Source: a virus. From it: a DNA stretch of 36,943 nucleotides. Positions 23,853 through 31,058 of the stretch are shown one piece after another. A program made the position numbers and the translations under genes. The notes below the pieces were generated by a model, which did not search any database, was not told where the DNA came from, and worked only from the letters and a program-made list of their open reading frames with translations. The DNA lies in IMG/VR virus record IMGVR_UViG_3300020205_003021, positions 1 through 36,943 of that record. One strand, 5' to 3'. Within the stretch, counting starts at the first letter, position 1. Each line of letters opens with the position of its first letter.

Positions 23853-24332
23853 ATGAAGACCACACCACACACCATCCGCATCCGCATCTACCTTGCTGAT
23901 GTCGTCATGTTCATCATTGGCGTTCTGCTTGTTGCCGCACTTGCTGCTGCTGTTCCACCACCGGAGGATTACAACACCAACCGTATCCTGGATGCAATTC
24001 GCCAAGTAGAGACTGGCGGCGAGGCGGATCCGGCTGCGGCAGTGGGTGATGCGGGTAAAAGCATCGGCCCGTTTCAGATCTCCCGTGCTTACTGGCTTGA
24101 CGCTACCGAATACGATTCAAGCATTGGTGGCGAGTACACGGATTGTCGGGACGAAGCGTATGCCCGACAGATTGTTCAGGCTTACCTTTCCCGCTATGTC
24201 AAGGTGTGGACAGATGAAACCGTTGCCCGTACTCACAATGGTGGCGGTGGCATCTTGAAGAAAAAGAAAGACTCCAAGGCATGGCGAAACACCACCAAGT
24301 ATTGGCAACAGGTGGAAAAGCATTTACAATAA
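23853..24332 (+). CDS. Lysozyme-like muramidase with signal anchor
   Basis: A 159-residue protein. Residues 12-34 are a hydrophobic signal or anchor segment (ADVVMFIIGVLLVAALAAA). The remainder has a lysozyme-like layout: catalytic Glu in IRQVETGGE, then SIGPFQISRAYW, GGEYTDCRDE and ARTHNGGGG, then YWQQVEKHL. These match the destabilase/invertebrate-type lysozyme pattern (G.FQI...YW, HNGG). It could be an endolysin exported by the host Sec system, or a periplasmic muramidase. AGAGG lies 9 bases before the ATG. No holin is adjacent. Confidence 0.7.
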   Translation: MKTTPHTIRIRIYLADVVMFIIGVLLVAALAAAVPPPEDYNTNRILDAIRQVETGGEADPAAAVGDAGKSIGPFQISRAYWLDATEYDSSIGGEYTDCRDEAYARQIVQAYLSRYVKVWTDETVARTHNGGGGILKKKKDSKAWRNTTKYWQQVEKHLQ

Positions 24333-24335
24333 AAG

Positions 24336-24357
24336 ACCGCCCGGGGCTGCGGTTATT
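24336..24357 (+). terminator. Weak hairpin after the lysozyme gene
   Basis: A 5-bp stem (accgc / gcggt) with an 8-base loop, followed by tattatc. The flanking aataa and ttatt can extend it with a bulge. It is a poor terminator, though it sits at the end of the three-gene unit. Confidence 0.3.
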
Positions 24358-24405
24358 ATCGGACTCTGGTTGTAAGTGTATATGCAAGAACGGGTTACAC
24401 GGCAC

Positions 24406-24434
24406 TTGACAGAATTGCACTAATCTGGGACACT
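24406..24434 (+). promoter_or_regulatory. Promoter positioned for a leaderless transcript
   Basis: TTGACA, 17 bases, GACACT. The -10 is imperfect. Only 6 bases separate it from the ATG at 24441, and no Shine-Dalgarno site is present. The spacing equals that at 34904-34941. Confidence 0.5.
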
Positions 24435-24440
24435 TTAGAT

Positions 24441-25625
24441 ATGGCTTACTACTACGCTTTCAACCACCGCCCCTCTACTGCCCCAGCCACCCAATCGGTT
24501 GGCACACATCCCGAGTTGGCATACGATCCTGCTATTGGCCCTGATGCGGCTCTGGTTGCGGCTCGTCAAGCCAAGTGCCCGGGCTACAGGCTTCTTGCCA
24601 CTGTGCCACCGGTGGCAGACTACCTTGTTTTGGATGTGCCGTTTGGGCGCAAGGGGTCAGTCGAGATTCGCAATTGGGCCAAGCGCATTGGCGCACGCTG
24701 GGACGGCGCAAATTGGTGCATTGCCGCCACTCTGGTTGATTCTGACCGCCTTGAGGTCATCAACCAATTGTGCCTGTACCAGTCACACTATGCCCGCCCT
24801 GCCCCGGTCTACCTTGCACGATTCGGTCAGGACAACTGCATTGTGATTCTTCAAGTTCCTTTCGAGGAAAAGGACACGGCAAAGTCGGCGGGTGCACGCT
24901 GGGACACCAGCCTTCGCAAGTGGTATTTTCCTATGAAGGGTCAAATCGGCGTTGTTGCATTCTCGCAAAAGATTGCAGAGTTCGAGGAGAAGGGGTGGGT
25001 TGATACGGTTGCAACCGAAACCTTTAATGCCCGTTTTTTGGGCTGCAAGAACGCTGATCTTGACCGCTTGCGGATTGCACTTCACACCGCCGCCGCCGCC
25101 ACCGCTTTCGTGAACAAGATTGGCCCTTGGGGTGCGGGTAGTACAACTCCGGCCACCGCTGCTGCGCCCGCCGTGAAGTTTCCAATCAACTCGGAAGAGA
25201 TTCGCTGGATTAATGAACTCCTCAAGCGTAAGGATTCAACCACAGTTATTGCCGACCAGTGGATTTTGCAGTGTGAATCGCCCGAAGGGGCAAAGAAGTG
25301 GATTCGCATCCAGCGCATGGACGGCGTAACGGCGGCGGTGCGCCTTTCGTACTCGTTTGCCCCGCCAAGAGGTGAAACTCCAAAGTGGAGTCACCATTAC
25401 TATTCACAAGAAGAGTCTCGCTCGATGTGGAATGAAGCAACCGGTCGCCTTGGCTACACGGTTCTTGATCACCATCGCTACACTGGTCAAGAGTTTGCAT
25501 TCATTGCAGCGCATGGTTGTCAGGCGAAGGCGGGCGTGTTTCCGGTTGTCAACATCGGTTTGGCTGATGAAGTCGCCGACATTCTGTGCCGTCGAGGCTT
25601 GGGAAAAATTGAACGGCTTCCGTAA
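24441..25625 (+). CDS. Protein with two DUF5710-like domains
   Basis: A 394-residue protein. Two copies of a short module are visible: LVLDVPFGRK...AKRIGARWD at 62-89 and VILQVPFEEKD...SAGARWD with KWYFPM at 134-165. This is the DUF5710 pattern (V.Y.EKD.AK..GARWD...K.W...), common in phage and plasmid primase or nuclease-associated proteins. The C-terminal 220 residues have no family I recognise. The ATG is 6 bases from a promoter -10, so the transcript may be leaderless. Confidence 0.65.
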   Translation: MAYYYAFNHRPSTAPATQSVGTHPELAYDPAIGPDAALVAARQAKCPGYRLLATVPPVADYLVLDVPFGRKGSVEIRNWAKRIGARWDGANWCIAATLVDSDRLEVINQLCLYQSHYARPAPVYLARFGQDNCIVILQVPFEEKDTAKSAGARWDTSLRKWYFPMKGQIGVVAFSQKIAEFEEKGWVDTVATETFNARFLGCKNADLDRLRIALHTAAAATAFVNKIGPWGAGSTTPATAAAPAVKFPINSEEIRWINELLKRKDSTTVIADQWILQCESPEGAKKWIRIQRMDGVTAAVRLSYSFAPPRGETPKWSHHYYSQEESRSMWNEATGRLGYTVLDHHRYTGQEFAFIAAHGCQAKAGVFPVVNIGLADEVADILCRRGLGKIERLP

Positions 25626-25638
25626 AACATAACGAATA

Positions 25639-25671
25639 GGGGCGGGAGCGTCCGATAATAACTCCCGCCCC
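25639..25671 (+). terminator. GC-rich hairpin after the DUF5710-like gene
   Basis: A perfect 10-bp stem (ggggcgggag / ctcccgcccc) with a 13-base loop lies 13 bases after the stop codon. There is no T-run after it, so it may stabilise or process RNA rather than terminate. Confidence 0.4.
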
Positions 25672-25726
25672 CGGGCGTCTGCGAAAAAATAATCGTAACC
25701 CCTTGCACAGTAACAAGTTACACTGT

Positions 25727-25754
25727 TTGCATTAGATCTGATTTTTGGTATACT
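25727..25754 (+). promoter_or_regulatory. Sigma70-like promoter for the AAA+ gene
   Basis: TTGCAT, 16 bases, TATACT. The leader of about 66 bases begins with a perfect 6-bp hairpin (tcggga / tcccga, 25762-25779) followed by ttatcgttttt. That could stabilise the 5' end or act as an attenuator. Confidence 0.6.
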
Positions 25755-25826
25755 TTGTGAGTCGGGAAGTCTGTCCCGATTATCGTTTTTCCACTCTCGC
25801 ATTTGGTTTTTGAAAGGTTTCATCGT

Positions 25827-27107
25827 ATGGCAAAATCTGCCACCCAATCGTTCGTCCTCGCCAACCTGACCCGCAAGCAGAAGACTTTTGTTGCTGCGCT
25901 TCAACGGGCTGGCATCACCCATTCCCCTGTGAGCCGTCAGGCTCTGCTTGCCGTGTCTGAGGATTTGGGCATGGCGTATCCTCCGGCTTGGATTGCCCAA
26001 GACACCTCCCGCCGTGCTGGGCGTGGCGAGTACCTGGTTCCGGAAGTCGAGGAAACCACGGTTGCTTCTCTGCTTGGTGAGAAGCGTACTGCCAAGTCTG
26101 CCCCTGTGCTTGCCGCCGTTGCGGAAGCACGGGTTGCGCCTGTTGTTGGTAGCACCAATCTGGCGGCAACACTGCTTGCTGCCACTGGCGGTGATCGTGC
26201 AGATTTGGTTCCGGGTGTTGTGAACGAGTATGTGCCGTTCGGCAACTTCAAGGATCTGGAGACAATTATTCGTGCTGCAATGCCGAAGACCAATGTTTGG
26301 ATCTCCGGCCTTTCAGGCAACGGCAAGACGATGATGGTTGAGCAGGTCTGCGCCAAGTTGAAGCGTCCGTGCATTCGTGTCCAGATCACAAACCTTACCG
26401 ACGAAGACGATCTGCTTGGTGGCTTTCGTCTGGTGAACGGTGAAACCGTTTGGCAGGACGGCCCGGTGACTCTTGCTGTGGCAAATGGTTGGGTGCTGCT
26501 GCTGGATGAAATCGACTACGGCACAAGCAAGTTGTCGTGCCTCCAGTCAGTCTTGGAAGGCAACGGCGTGTTCATCAAGCAGACGAACCGCAAGGTGAAT
26601 GCCCAGAAGGGCTTTATTGTGATTGCCACGGCAAACACAAAGGGTCAGGGCGATGACACAGGCAAGTTTGTTGGTACGAACGGCATGAACGAAGCGTTCC
26701 TGGAGCGTTTCGGTGTCACAATGTGGCAACCGTATGCCACGGTGGCGGTTGAGAAGAAGATTTTGGAAAAGAAGATGTCGGCTCTGGGCATCCCAACCGA
26801 TTCGGCGTTTGCTGCAAACCTTTGCCAGTGGGCAGAAAACACCCGCCGCTCGTTTGAGGCTGGCGCTGGAGCCGACCTGATCTCCACCCGCCGTCTGGTG
26901 AATGTTGTTGAGTTGTTTGCCATCTTTGGTGAAAAGGAAAAGTCGATCAAGTATGCGATTGAGCGTTTCACCGATGAAACCAAGAAGGCGTTCTGGAGCC
27001 TCTACACGAAGATTGATGCCGAGGCTGTGGCAACCGTTGATCCAAAGGTGGATGCCCAGGCAAACACGGCGACCAAGTCAACGGATCCGAACGCTTGCCC
27101 GTTCTGA
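25827..27107 (+). CDS. MoxR/CobS-like AAA+ ATPase
   Basis: Start chosen at the ATG at 25827 (MAKSATQSFV, 426 residues), with GAAAGG 9 bases before; an upstream TTG is unlikely. Walker A GLSGNGKT (161-168), Walker B LLLDEID (224-230), sensor 1 ATAN (267-270) and arginine finger FLERF (R294) are all present. The first 75 residues are an added N-terminal domain. MoxR-family ATPases remodel protein complexes with VWA partners, here probably the product of 21038-23365. Phage annotations often call this CobS; no cobalamin role is implied. Confidence 0.85.
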   Translation: MAKSATQSFVLANLTRKQKTFVAALQRAGITHSPVSRQALLAVSEDLGMAYPPAWIAQDTSRRAGRGEYLVPEVEETTVASLLGEKRTAKSAPVLAAVAEARVAPVVGSTNLAATLLAATGGDRADLVPGVVNEYVPFGNFKDLETIIRAAMPKTNVWISGLSGNGKTMMVEQVCAKLKRPCIRVQITNLTDEDDLLGGFRLVNGETVWQDGPVTLAVANGWVLLLDEIDYGTSKLSCLQSVLEGNGVFIKQTNRKVNAQKGFIVIATANTKGQGDDTGKFVGTNGMNEAFLERFGVTMWQPYATVAVEKKILEKKMSALGIPTDSAFAANLCQWAENTRRSFEAGAGADLISTRRLVNVVELFAIFGEKEKSIKYAIERFTDETKKAFWSLYTKIDAEAVATVDPKVDAQANTATKSTDPNACPF

Positions 27108-27150
27108 TTCCTTCTGCGTGTGATGCGTGAGTGTGTGTACAGACAGGCCG

Positions 27151-27179
27151 GTCGGGGAGAAATCCCCGACAGGCTTTTT
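27151..27179 (+). terminator. Rho-independent terminator after the AAA+ gene
   Basis: An 8-bp stem (gtcgggga / tccccgac) is capped by a GAAA tetraloop, extended by gcc/ggc across a mismatch, and followed by cttttt. Confidence 0.85.
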
Positions 27180-27190
27180 CAAAAGTAAGA

Positions 27191-27299
27191 GTGCGTATGC
27201 ACCCCCTGATGGAATGATATTCAAACTGTTGTTAGCCGATGCATCGGCGAAACGCCCAAAGCAACACAACGGGTCACCCGTCAGGGGCTGCATACGCAT
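27191..27299 (+). ncRNA. Structured leader or RNA element with 19-bp outer stem
   Basis: Positions 27191-27209 pair with 27281-27299 (19 bp, one mismatch, one G-U). Inside are a 4-bp hairpin (gaat/attc, 27212-27222), a palindromic gccgatgcatcggc (27235-27248) enclosed by tgttg/caaca, and a gggtcaccc hairpin (27271-27279). Together they form a multibranched fold. It starts just after the terminator and ends 31 bases before the next ATG. It could be a regulatory leader, a separate small RNA or a cruciform DNA element. Confidence 0.5.
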
Positions 27300-27330
27300 T
27301 CAAGCGCAAGTCTTACAAGAAAGAAACAAA

Positions 27331-27774
27331 ATGACCAACGAAAACGACAACGACAACCGCATCGAACTCATCTCGCTCAACGAATTCGATGAGAACGACA
27401 TTGAACTTGGCGACGAAGACGAGCGTCCATTCCCCGACTCTGATGAGGCGATTCGTGCGCTTCAAGATATTGCCGAGGGTGTGGAGGAGTTGGAGGCTGA
27501 GTGTTATCGACTTCGTGCCGAACTCAAGACTGCACTCGCCGAGCGTGACGAGGCGAAGGGCACGATCACACGGATGAGGGATGGGTACGAGGGTTGCTGC
27601 CCGCTCTGCGAAACCGTTGGAATCCTCAATGTCAAGTTGCTTGCCGAGCGGGATGCCGCACGGCGTGAAGTGTGTGATTGGATGAACACGGATGAAAGCG
27701 GATGCCTGAAGAGCGGCTCCGCAGAAACAGCCGCCGAGCGTGGCTGGGATTGCTACAAGGAGGAATCCAAATGA
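27331..27774 (+). CDS. Acidic coiled-coil protein
   Basis: Start set at 27331 (MTNENDNDNRIELISLNEFD, 147 residues), with AAGAAAG before it. The N-terminal third is very acidic (DENDIELGDEDERPFPDSDE). A heptad helix follows (VEELEAECYRLRAELKTALAERDEAKG), then a CxxC (CCPLC) and a Trp/Cys-rich tail. Phage proteins with an ERD.A..E...W tail are common but uncharacterised. It overlaps the next gene by 4 bases. Confidence 0.6.
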   Translation: MTNENDNDNRIELISLNEFDENDIELGDEDERPFPDSDEAIRALQDIAEGVEELEAECYRLRAELKTALAERDEAKGTITRMRDGYEGCCPLCETVGILNVKLLAERDAARREVCDWMNTDESGCLKSGSAETAAERGWDCYKEESK

Positions 27775-28142
27775 CCACAAAAACCAAAACCAAACTCAAA
27801 CTCCCGGCCGATCTTCCGGACATTATAGCGCACGAAATTAAACGGTGCGTGTCGAGCGGCAGAAAAGCAGCCGATATATGGGTTATCACGAATCCGGATG
27901 TTAGTTCGTCGTGGGTGAGTTCGCCCCACGGCAGCCGTGCCCAGTTGTGGATCTTGCTCTACAAGGGTGCACCGCCGCATGACTACATGATTTACGGCAA
28001 GCAGTGGGAGCAGTGGACACACAAGTTCTCCAAGCGGTGCGAACCTGTGGTTGGAACCACGGATTGGTGGTCTTGGAGTCAAGACTATGCCCATCGGCAG
28101 TGGGCAAAGCTGGTTTCCGAAGGGTGGAAGAGAATCGTATGA
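27771..28142 (+). CDS. Small-protein family member, C-terminal W...GW
   Basis: Start at the overlapping ATG at 27771 (MTTKTKTKLKLPADLPD, 123 residues), with GGAGG 7 bases upstream. The basic N-terminus is followed by VSSPHGSRAQLWILLYKG. The C-terminus HRQWAKLVSEGWKRIV fits the W-x2-LV-x-x-G-W motif shared by several downstream proteins. No known domain. ATGA overlaps join it to both neighbours. Confidence 0.6.
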   Translation: MTTKTKTKLKLPADLPDIIAHEIKRCVSSGRKAADIWVITNPDVSSSWVSSPHGSRAQLWILLYKGAPPHDYMIYGKQWEQWTHKFSKRCEPVVGTTDWWSWSQDYAHRQWAKLVSEGWKRIV

Positions 28143-28588
28143 ATCCAATTGATCCAATCATGACATTTGTTAAATGCGAACAGAATCTTCGAAGCCGCAT
28201 TATTCCACCAGGAATGTGGGATGTTTTAAAGAGCACGGCGGCAAAGCACCCGTGCATTTCAATTCTGCAACGCATCGACTTGCTTAACGATGCCGAGCGG
28301 GGTTGGCGGGCTGAAATCTCGTATTTGGCGTTTACTCCAAATTTGGTTGCCTACACCTGTACAACCCAACACTTTCATGAAACAGTACAATTCACGCCCG
28401 CATTCGAAGAGCAAAGGTGGACCACAAAAGAATTTCAACACAACCCCAAAGAACAAGCCCTTGACAAGGCCCGGGCAGAATGGGACGAGTTGGTTACCCG
28501 CCACGGTTGGTGGGTGTTTCATAAGAATGCTGTTGGTCTGGTGACCCGTTGGAACTCCCAAATCCCTTCAAATCCCCTCACAGTATAA
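28139..28588 (+). CDS. Small-protein family member, C-terminal W...GW
   Basis: Start at 28139 (MNPIDPIMTFVKCEQNLRSR, 149 residues), overlapping the previous stop. Central strands (EISYLAFTPNLVAYTC) lead to ARAEWDELVTRHGWWVFHK, the family motif, followed by an extra GLVTRWNSQIP tail. Function unknown. Confidence 0.6.
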   Translation: MNPIDPIMTFVKCEQNLRSRIIPPGMWDVLKSTAAKHPCISILQRIDLLNDAERGWRAEISYLAFTPNLVAYTCTTQHFHETVQFTPAFEEQRWTTKEFQHNPKEQALDKARAEWDELVTRHGWWVFHKNAVGLVTRWNSQIPSNPLTV

Positions 28589-28608
28589 CCAAACAAGGAG
28601 AACTGCAA

Positions 28609-28875
28609 ATGGACAATTTTGATGATTTTGATACCGGTATCCAGTGCGACGAACTCGTTCCGGACTGGTACACAGAAGAGGCGGATGACTCCCGTGGCTT
28701 GACTGCGGACGAGCGTGACCATGCCGGTCTGCACAACCGTTGGCGTGACGAGTGCTTTCAGGATTGCGATGCCGATGACGAGGATGAACTGGTTGCCGTG
28801 TTTGGTGCAGACGACCCGGACAACTATACAGGCGACCCCGGGGACTCTGAAGAAGGAGCCGATGATGACTGGTAA
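28609..28875 (+). CDS. Small highly acidic protein
   Basis: An 88-residue product starting MDNFDDFDTGIQCDELVPDW, with AAGGAG before the ATG. It is exceptionally rich in Asp and Glu throughout (ADDSRGLTADE, DCDADDEDELVAV). Such proteins can mimic nucleic acid, as some phage anti-restriction proteins do, but nothing beyond composition supports that here. Overlaps the next gene by 11 bases. Confidence 0.6.
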   Translation: MDNFDDFDTGIQCDELVPDWYTEEADDSRGLTADERDHAGLHNRWRDECFQDCDADDEDELVAVFGADDPDNYTGDPGDSEEGADDDW

Positions 28876-29074
28876 AATCAAAGAACCAGGGGCGGGTGTT
28901 ATTACTGGACACCCTCCGGTAACCCCGTCCCAGGCTGAACTTACCCGGGTGCTTTTGGAGGTTCGTAGCCTTTTGAAATCCCCGGACGGCAGCAGCCTGA
29001 TTTTGGATTACCGTGTGCGCCGTGCAGTTTTTGCAATTGAAATTGTCCTTGGAGGAATTCGACATGGGTCTTGA
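28865..29074 (+). CDS. Small hypothetical protein (69 aa)
   Basis: Start chosen at the second of two adjacent ATGs (28865), since AAGGAG is then 6 bases upstream. Product MTGKIKEPGAGVITGHPPVT, then a helical region (LTRVLLEVRSLLKSPDG) and RVRRAVFAIEIVL. No family recognised. Its end overlaps the next start by 11 bases. Confidence 0.55.
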   Translation: MTGKIKEPGAGVITGHPPVTPSQAELTRVLLEVRSLLKSPDGSSLILDYRVRRAVFAIEIVLGGIRHGS

Positions 29075-29417
29075 CTCTTTTGCCTGGTATCGCAATCCTA
29101 TTACCCAAGAGCCTGAGCCAATGCCTGACGAGTTGTTTGCCGGGGTGGAGCCGCTGTGCGGCGGGTTGTTTTCTGGCGGCAACGGGAATTCGTTTCGTGG
29201 CAAGGTGTATGCGGGCTTTCTCCAAAACGCCATCGGATTGGATTTGTACCAATTGGAAAACCACAATATCCAAGGGGTTGCCGACCGGCTGGAGAATTGG
29301 TGTAAATCCAATCCCGGATTAGAGTTTTCCGATATTTCCGGGACGCAGATCCAGGCTTTGGCAGAGTGGTTTCGAGTAGTAGAGAAAAACAGTGGATTTG
29401 TGGTGGGATGGTGGTAA
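29064..29417 (+). CDS. MGLD-type hypothetical protein
   Basis: A 117-residue product beginning MGLDSFAWYR, with GGAGG before the ATG. The MGLD(S/M)xAxx start followed by GNGNSFRGKVYAGFL and DRLENW resembles a widespread phage and bacterial family of unknown function that starts MGLDMY. No catalytic residues are known for it. It is the last gene before an intergenic gap and a strong promoter. Confidence 0.6.
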   Translation: MGLDSFAWYRNPITQEPEPMPDELFAGVEPLCGGLFSGGNGNSFRGKVYAGFLQNAIGLDLYQLENHNIQGVADRLENWCKSNPGLEFSDISGTQIQALAEWFRVVEKNSGFVVGWW

Positions 29418-29490
29418 GAATCCAATCCCTTCCACTCTTCAAATCGTAAGAATGAGAAAAAGAAAGAATCGTAAATTTCGACTCTACCTC

Positions 29491-29519
29491 TTGACAGACC
29501 GCCTATCGTACAGTATACT
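29491..29519 (+). promoter_or_regulatory. Near-consensus sigma70 promoter
   Basis: TTGACA, 17 bases, TATACT, the best promoter match in the window. Transcription would start near 29526 and read the 29616 gene. A 12-codon reading frame (29581-29619, MAHRSQKARISA) ends by overlapping that gene's ATG, and might be a leader peptide. The rest of 29418-29580 holds nothing else I can support. Confidence 0.8.
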
Positions 29520-29615
29520 ATAGGTGTACCAATAAGGGAAAGAAAAAGTCTTCTCTCCCCAGTGTAAGGGTTTCTTAATAATGGCTCACCGCAGCCAGAA
29601 GGCAAGGATAAGCGC

Positions 29616-29774
29616 ATGATGAAGGTTAATTCAAAGTCGGATCTCACTGTTGCCAAGCGTGTTGCCCGCAAGACCGGTTCGCCTGTGGTCTATCGGGCCA
29701 AGGGCAAGCGGGGCACGGGACGCATTGTGCCGTTTGGAGATGGTCGTGTGGTTGTGTTCTCTACCCAGGGCTAA
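29616..29774 (+). CDS. Small basic protein (52 aa)
   Basis: ATG at 29616 (a second ATG follows directly) with AAGGAT upstream. It encodes MMKVNSKSDLTVAKRVARKT, then YRAKGKRGTGRIVPFGDGRV and VVFSTQG. The many Arg/Lys and short strands suggest a nucleic-acid-binding peptide. It lies between a near-consensus promoter and a terminator, a single-gene transcription unit, which supports it being real. Confidence 0.7.
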   Translation: MMKVNSKSDLTVAKRVARKTGSPVVYRAKGKRGTGRIVPFGDGRVVVFSTQG

Positions 29775-29790
29775 ACTATAGCCCCTCCCG

Positions 29791-29826
29791 GGGTGCGCCG
29801 GATGGAAGATTCCGGTGCACCCTTTT
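29791..29826 (+). terminator. Rho-independent terminator
   Basis: A 12-bp stem (gggtgcgccgga / tccggtgcaccc) containing one G-U pair, an 8-base loop and a trailing tttt. It follows the small basic protein gene. Confidence 0.8.
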
Positions 29827-29875
29827 CACCGTGTTACTAACTGTTTCGCAATTTCTCTGAAAGGCAAGAATCCAT

Positions 29876-30220
29876 ATGGCTCGTACACGCAAGAATACTG
29901 TTGCCCCTGCTTCAATTCAATTGGATTGGGTTGGCATTGAGGCTGATCTGAACGCTGGGCGCAAGGTTTCGCTTTCCATTTTGGCAAAGGCATTCAATGT
30001 GTTTCCGATTGATCTTCGCAAGATTTTTCAAAACCGCTTTGGTGACCGCATTGTGTTTAAGCGTGGGCGCACAGGCGGCATCTACTGGAAGACTTCGGCT
30101 GGTGCTGTTGTGAAGCAGCCCACTGTTCGGGTGACCCAAATCACCCCTGCGCTTTTGCACGGCAACACCCCTGTTGCCCCTGTTGCCCCTGCCCCTGCCC
30201 CTGTTGCGGCAAAGGCTTAA
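29876..30220 (+). CDS. Putative DNA-binding protein with Ala-Pro tail
   Basis: A 114-residue protein. Residues 15-75 look like a winged-helix or HTH domain (LDWVGIEADLNAGRKVSLSI, LAKAFNVFPIDLRKIF, then GDRIVFKRGRTGGIYW). The C-terminus is a disordered Ala/Pro/Val repeat. Basic N-terminus MARTRKN. GAAAGG lies upstream. A small transcriptional regulator is the simplest reading; no family name can be given. Confidence 0.6.
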   Translation: MARTRKNTVAPASIQLDWVGIEADLNAGRKVSLSILAKAFNVFPIDLRKIFQNRFGDRIVFKRGRTGGIYWKTSAGAVVKQPTVRVTQITPALLHGNTPVAPVAPAPAPVAAKA

Positions 30221-30225
30221 TAGGG

Positions 30226-30350
30226 CACCGGGCTTGGCTCACACTCTCCGCTACAGGCTTTCAGTTCTCGTCATGCCGTAGCGTACCTATATTATGATTT
30301 GGTTTCCCCCAATGAATTGGCGTGGAATGAGAGTGTGAGCCGCCCTGGGT
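30226..30350 (+). ncRNA. Structured intergenic element with perfect 13-bp outer stem
   Basis: ggctcacactctc (30236-30248) pairs perfectly with gagagtgtgagcc (30329-30341). Beyond a small internal loop the pairing extends with ggg/ccc and acc/ggt to 30227 and 30350. Inside are a hairpin cgctac-a-ggc / gcc-gtagcg (30249-30283) and ccaa-tgaa-ttgg (30309-30320), giving a three-way junction. It begins 6 bases after a stop codon in a 241-base gap. Candidate small RNA, leader or DNA cruciform; it matches no family I know. Confidence 0.5.
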
Positions 30351-30387
30351 AAGCGTAAACGACGATAGAATACAGTAAAACCAAAGG

Positions 30388-30430
30388 TGGCCCCCCGTGT
30401 TACCTTTTTCACCATGCCATCGGGGGGCCA
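30388..30430 (+). other. Strong GC hairpin with 23-base loop
   Basis: tggccccccg (30388-30397) pairs perfectly with cggggggcca (30421-30430). No T-tract follows. It is 31 bases before the next ATG, so it could affect translation or RNA stability of the 30462 gene. Confidence 0.6.
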
Positions 30431-30461
30431 AAATGTTGAGTTTTAGGTTCAAAGATAAGAT

Positions 30462-30677
30462 ATGAAAAACAAACCCCCCATGTCCCCCCTACCGCCCATG
30501 TCACCGCCACCTGATGTGCCCCGTCCACCACCCGGAACCGCCCGTATTTTGAACGGGCTTACAGACGGCTGCCTGATTGGTGCAATCCTGATCTTTTTCT
30601 GTGTTTTTCCGCCTGTTTCCATTCTGCTGATTGCCCTATGGCTGGTAGACGAAATTCGCACCCGACCCCGCCCGTAA
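30462..30677 (+). CDS. Small proline-rich membrane protein
   Basis: A 71-residue protein. The first 28 residues are Pro-rich (MKNKPPMSPLPPMSPPPDVP), then one or two hydrophobic segments (CLIGAILIFFCVF and SILLIALWLV) and a basic tail (EIRTRPRP). Consistent with an inner-membrane protein with a proline-rich, possibly cytoplasmic N-terminus. Holin-like activity is possible but not supported further. Confidence 0.55.
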   Translation: MKNKPPMSPLPPMSPPPDVPRPPPGTARILNGLTDGCLIGAILIFFCVFPPVSILLIALWLVDEIRTRPRP

Positions 30678-30698
30678 CACCCAAAAGGCACACCCAGC

Positions 30699-31028
30699 AT
30701 GAGCACCACCACCACTACCTACAGCCTTAAGCAAGACGGCGGTGATTCCGCATTCTGTACCCGCATTGCTTTCACCGTGCGGGAAGGCGAGGACAGAGCC
30801 GTAATGATCAAGCATCACTCGGATCCGTCAGACCCTGCAAAGTACAGTCCACAATTTCATATTAATGTGGAGGGCGTGGAAAAGATCATCTACTCCAATA
30901 TTTGGGTGACCCCTGAGTTTGCTGCCCGGGTATGGGCAGCATTTACAACTCCTGTTCCAACAACAGATTCTGCTGCCAGATCCGCTGGCGAACAGCAATC
31001 ATGGGTCAGATGGAGAATTCAAGACTAA
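30699..31028 (+). CDS. Small-protein family member, diverged
   Basis: A 109-residue protein starting MSTTTTTYSLKQDGGDSAF. Strands AFTVREGEDRAVMIKHH and HINVEGVEKIIYSNIWVTPE match the layout of the 31324 and 32609 products (phage-early beta strands, then an I-W-V-x-(T/P) turn). FAARVWAAF corresponds to the helix of the family motif, but the final G-W is replaced by an insertion ending WVRWRIQD. AAAGG upstream. Confidence 0.6.
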   Translation: MSTTTTTYSLKQDGGDSAFCTRIAFTVREGEDRAVMIKHHSDPSDPAKYSPQFHINVEGVEKIIYSNIWVTPEFAARVWAAFTTPVPTTDSAARSAGEQQSWVRWRIQD

Positions 31029-31058
31029 AACGGCTAAAGCCGAAAAGGAAAAAACACT

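Noticed and set aside
21038-27107. Cobalamin (cobaltochelatase) genes
   Set aside because: CobS/CobT-like similarity is restricted to the general AAA+/VWA folds and no other pathway gene is seen; the MoxR-VWA description is safer.
28568-29671. Long 367-residue open frame on the minus strand
   Set aside because: It is antisense to four or more rightward genes with Shine-Dalgarno sites and ATGA-type overlaps. Its composition is an unnatural Ser/Arg/His mix.
30226-30350. A tRNA or tmRNA gene
   Set aside because: No acceptor-stem/T-loop pattern (GGTTCRA) or CCA context; the fold has a long perfect outer stem unlike tRNA.
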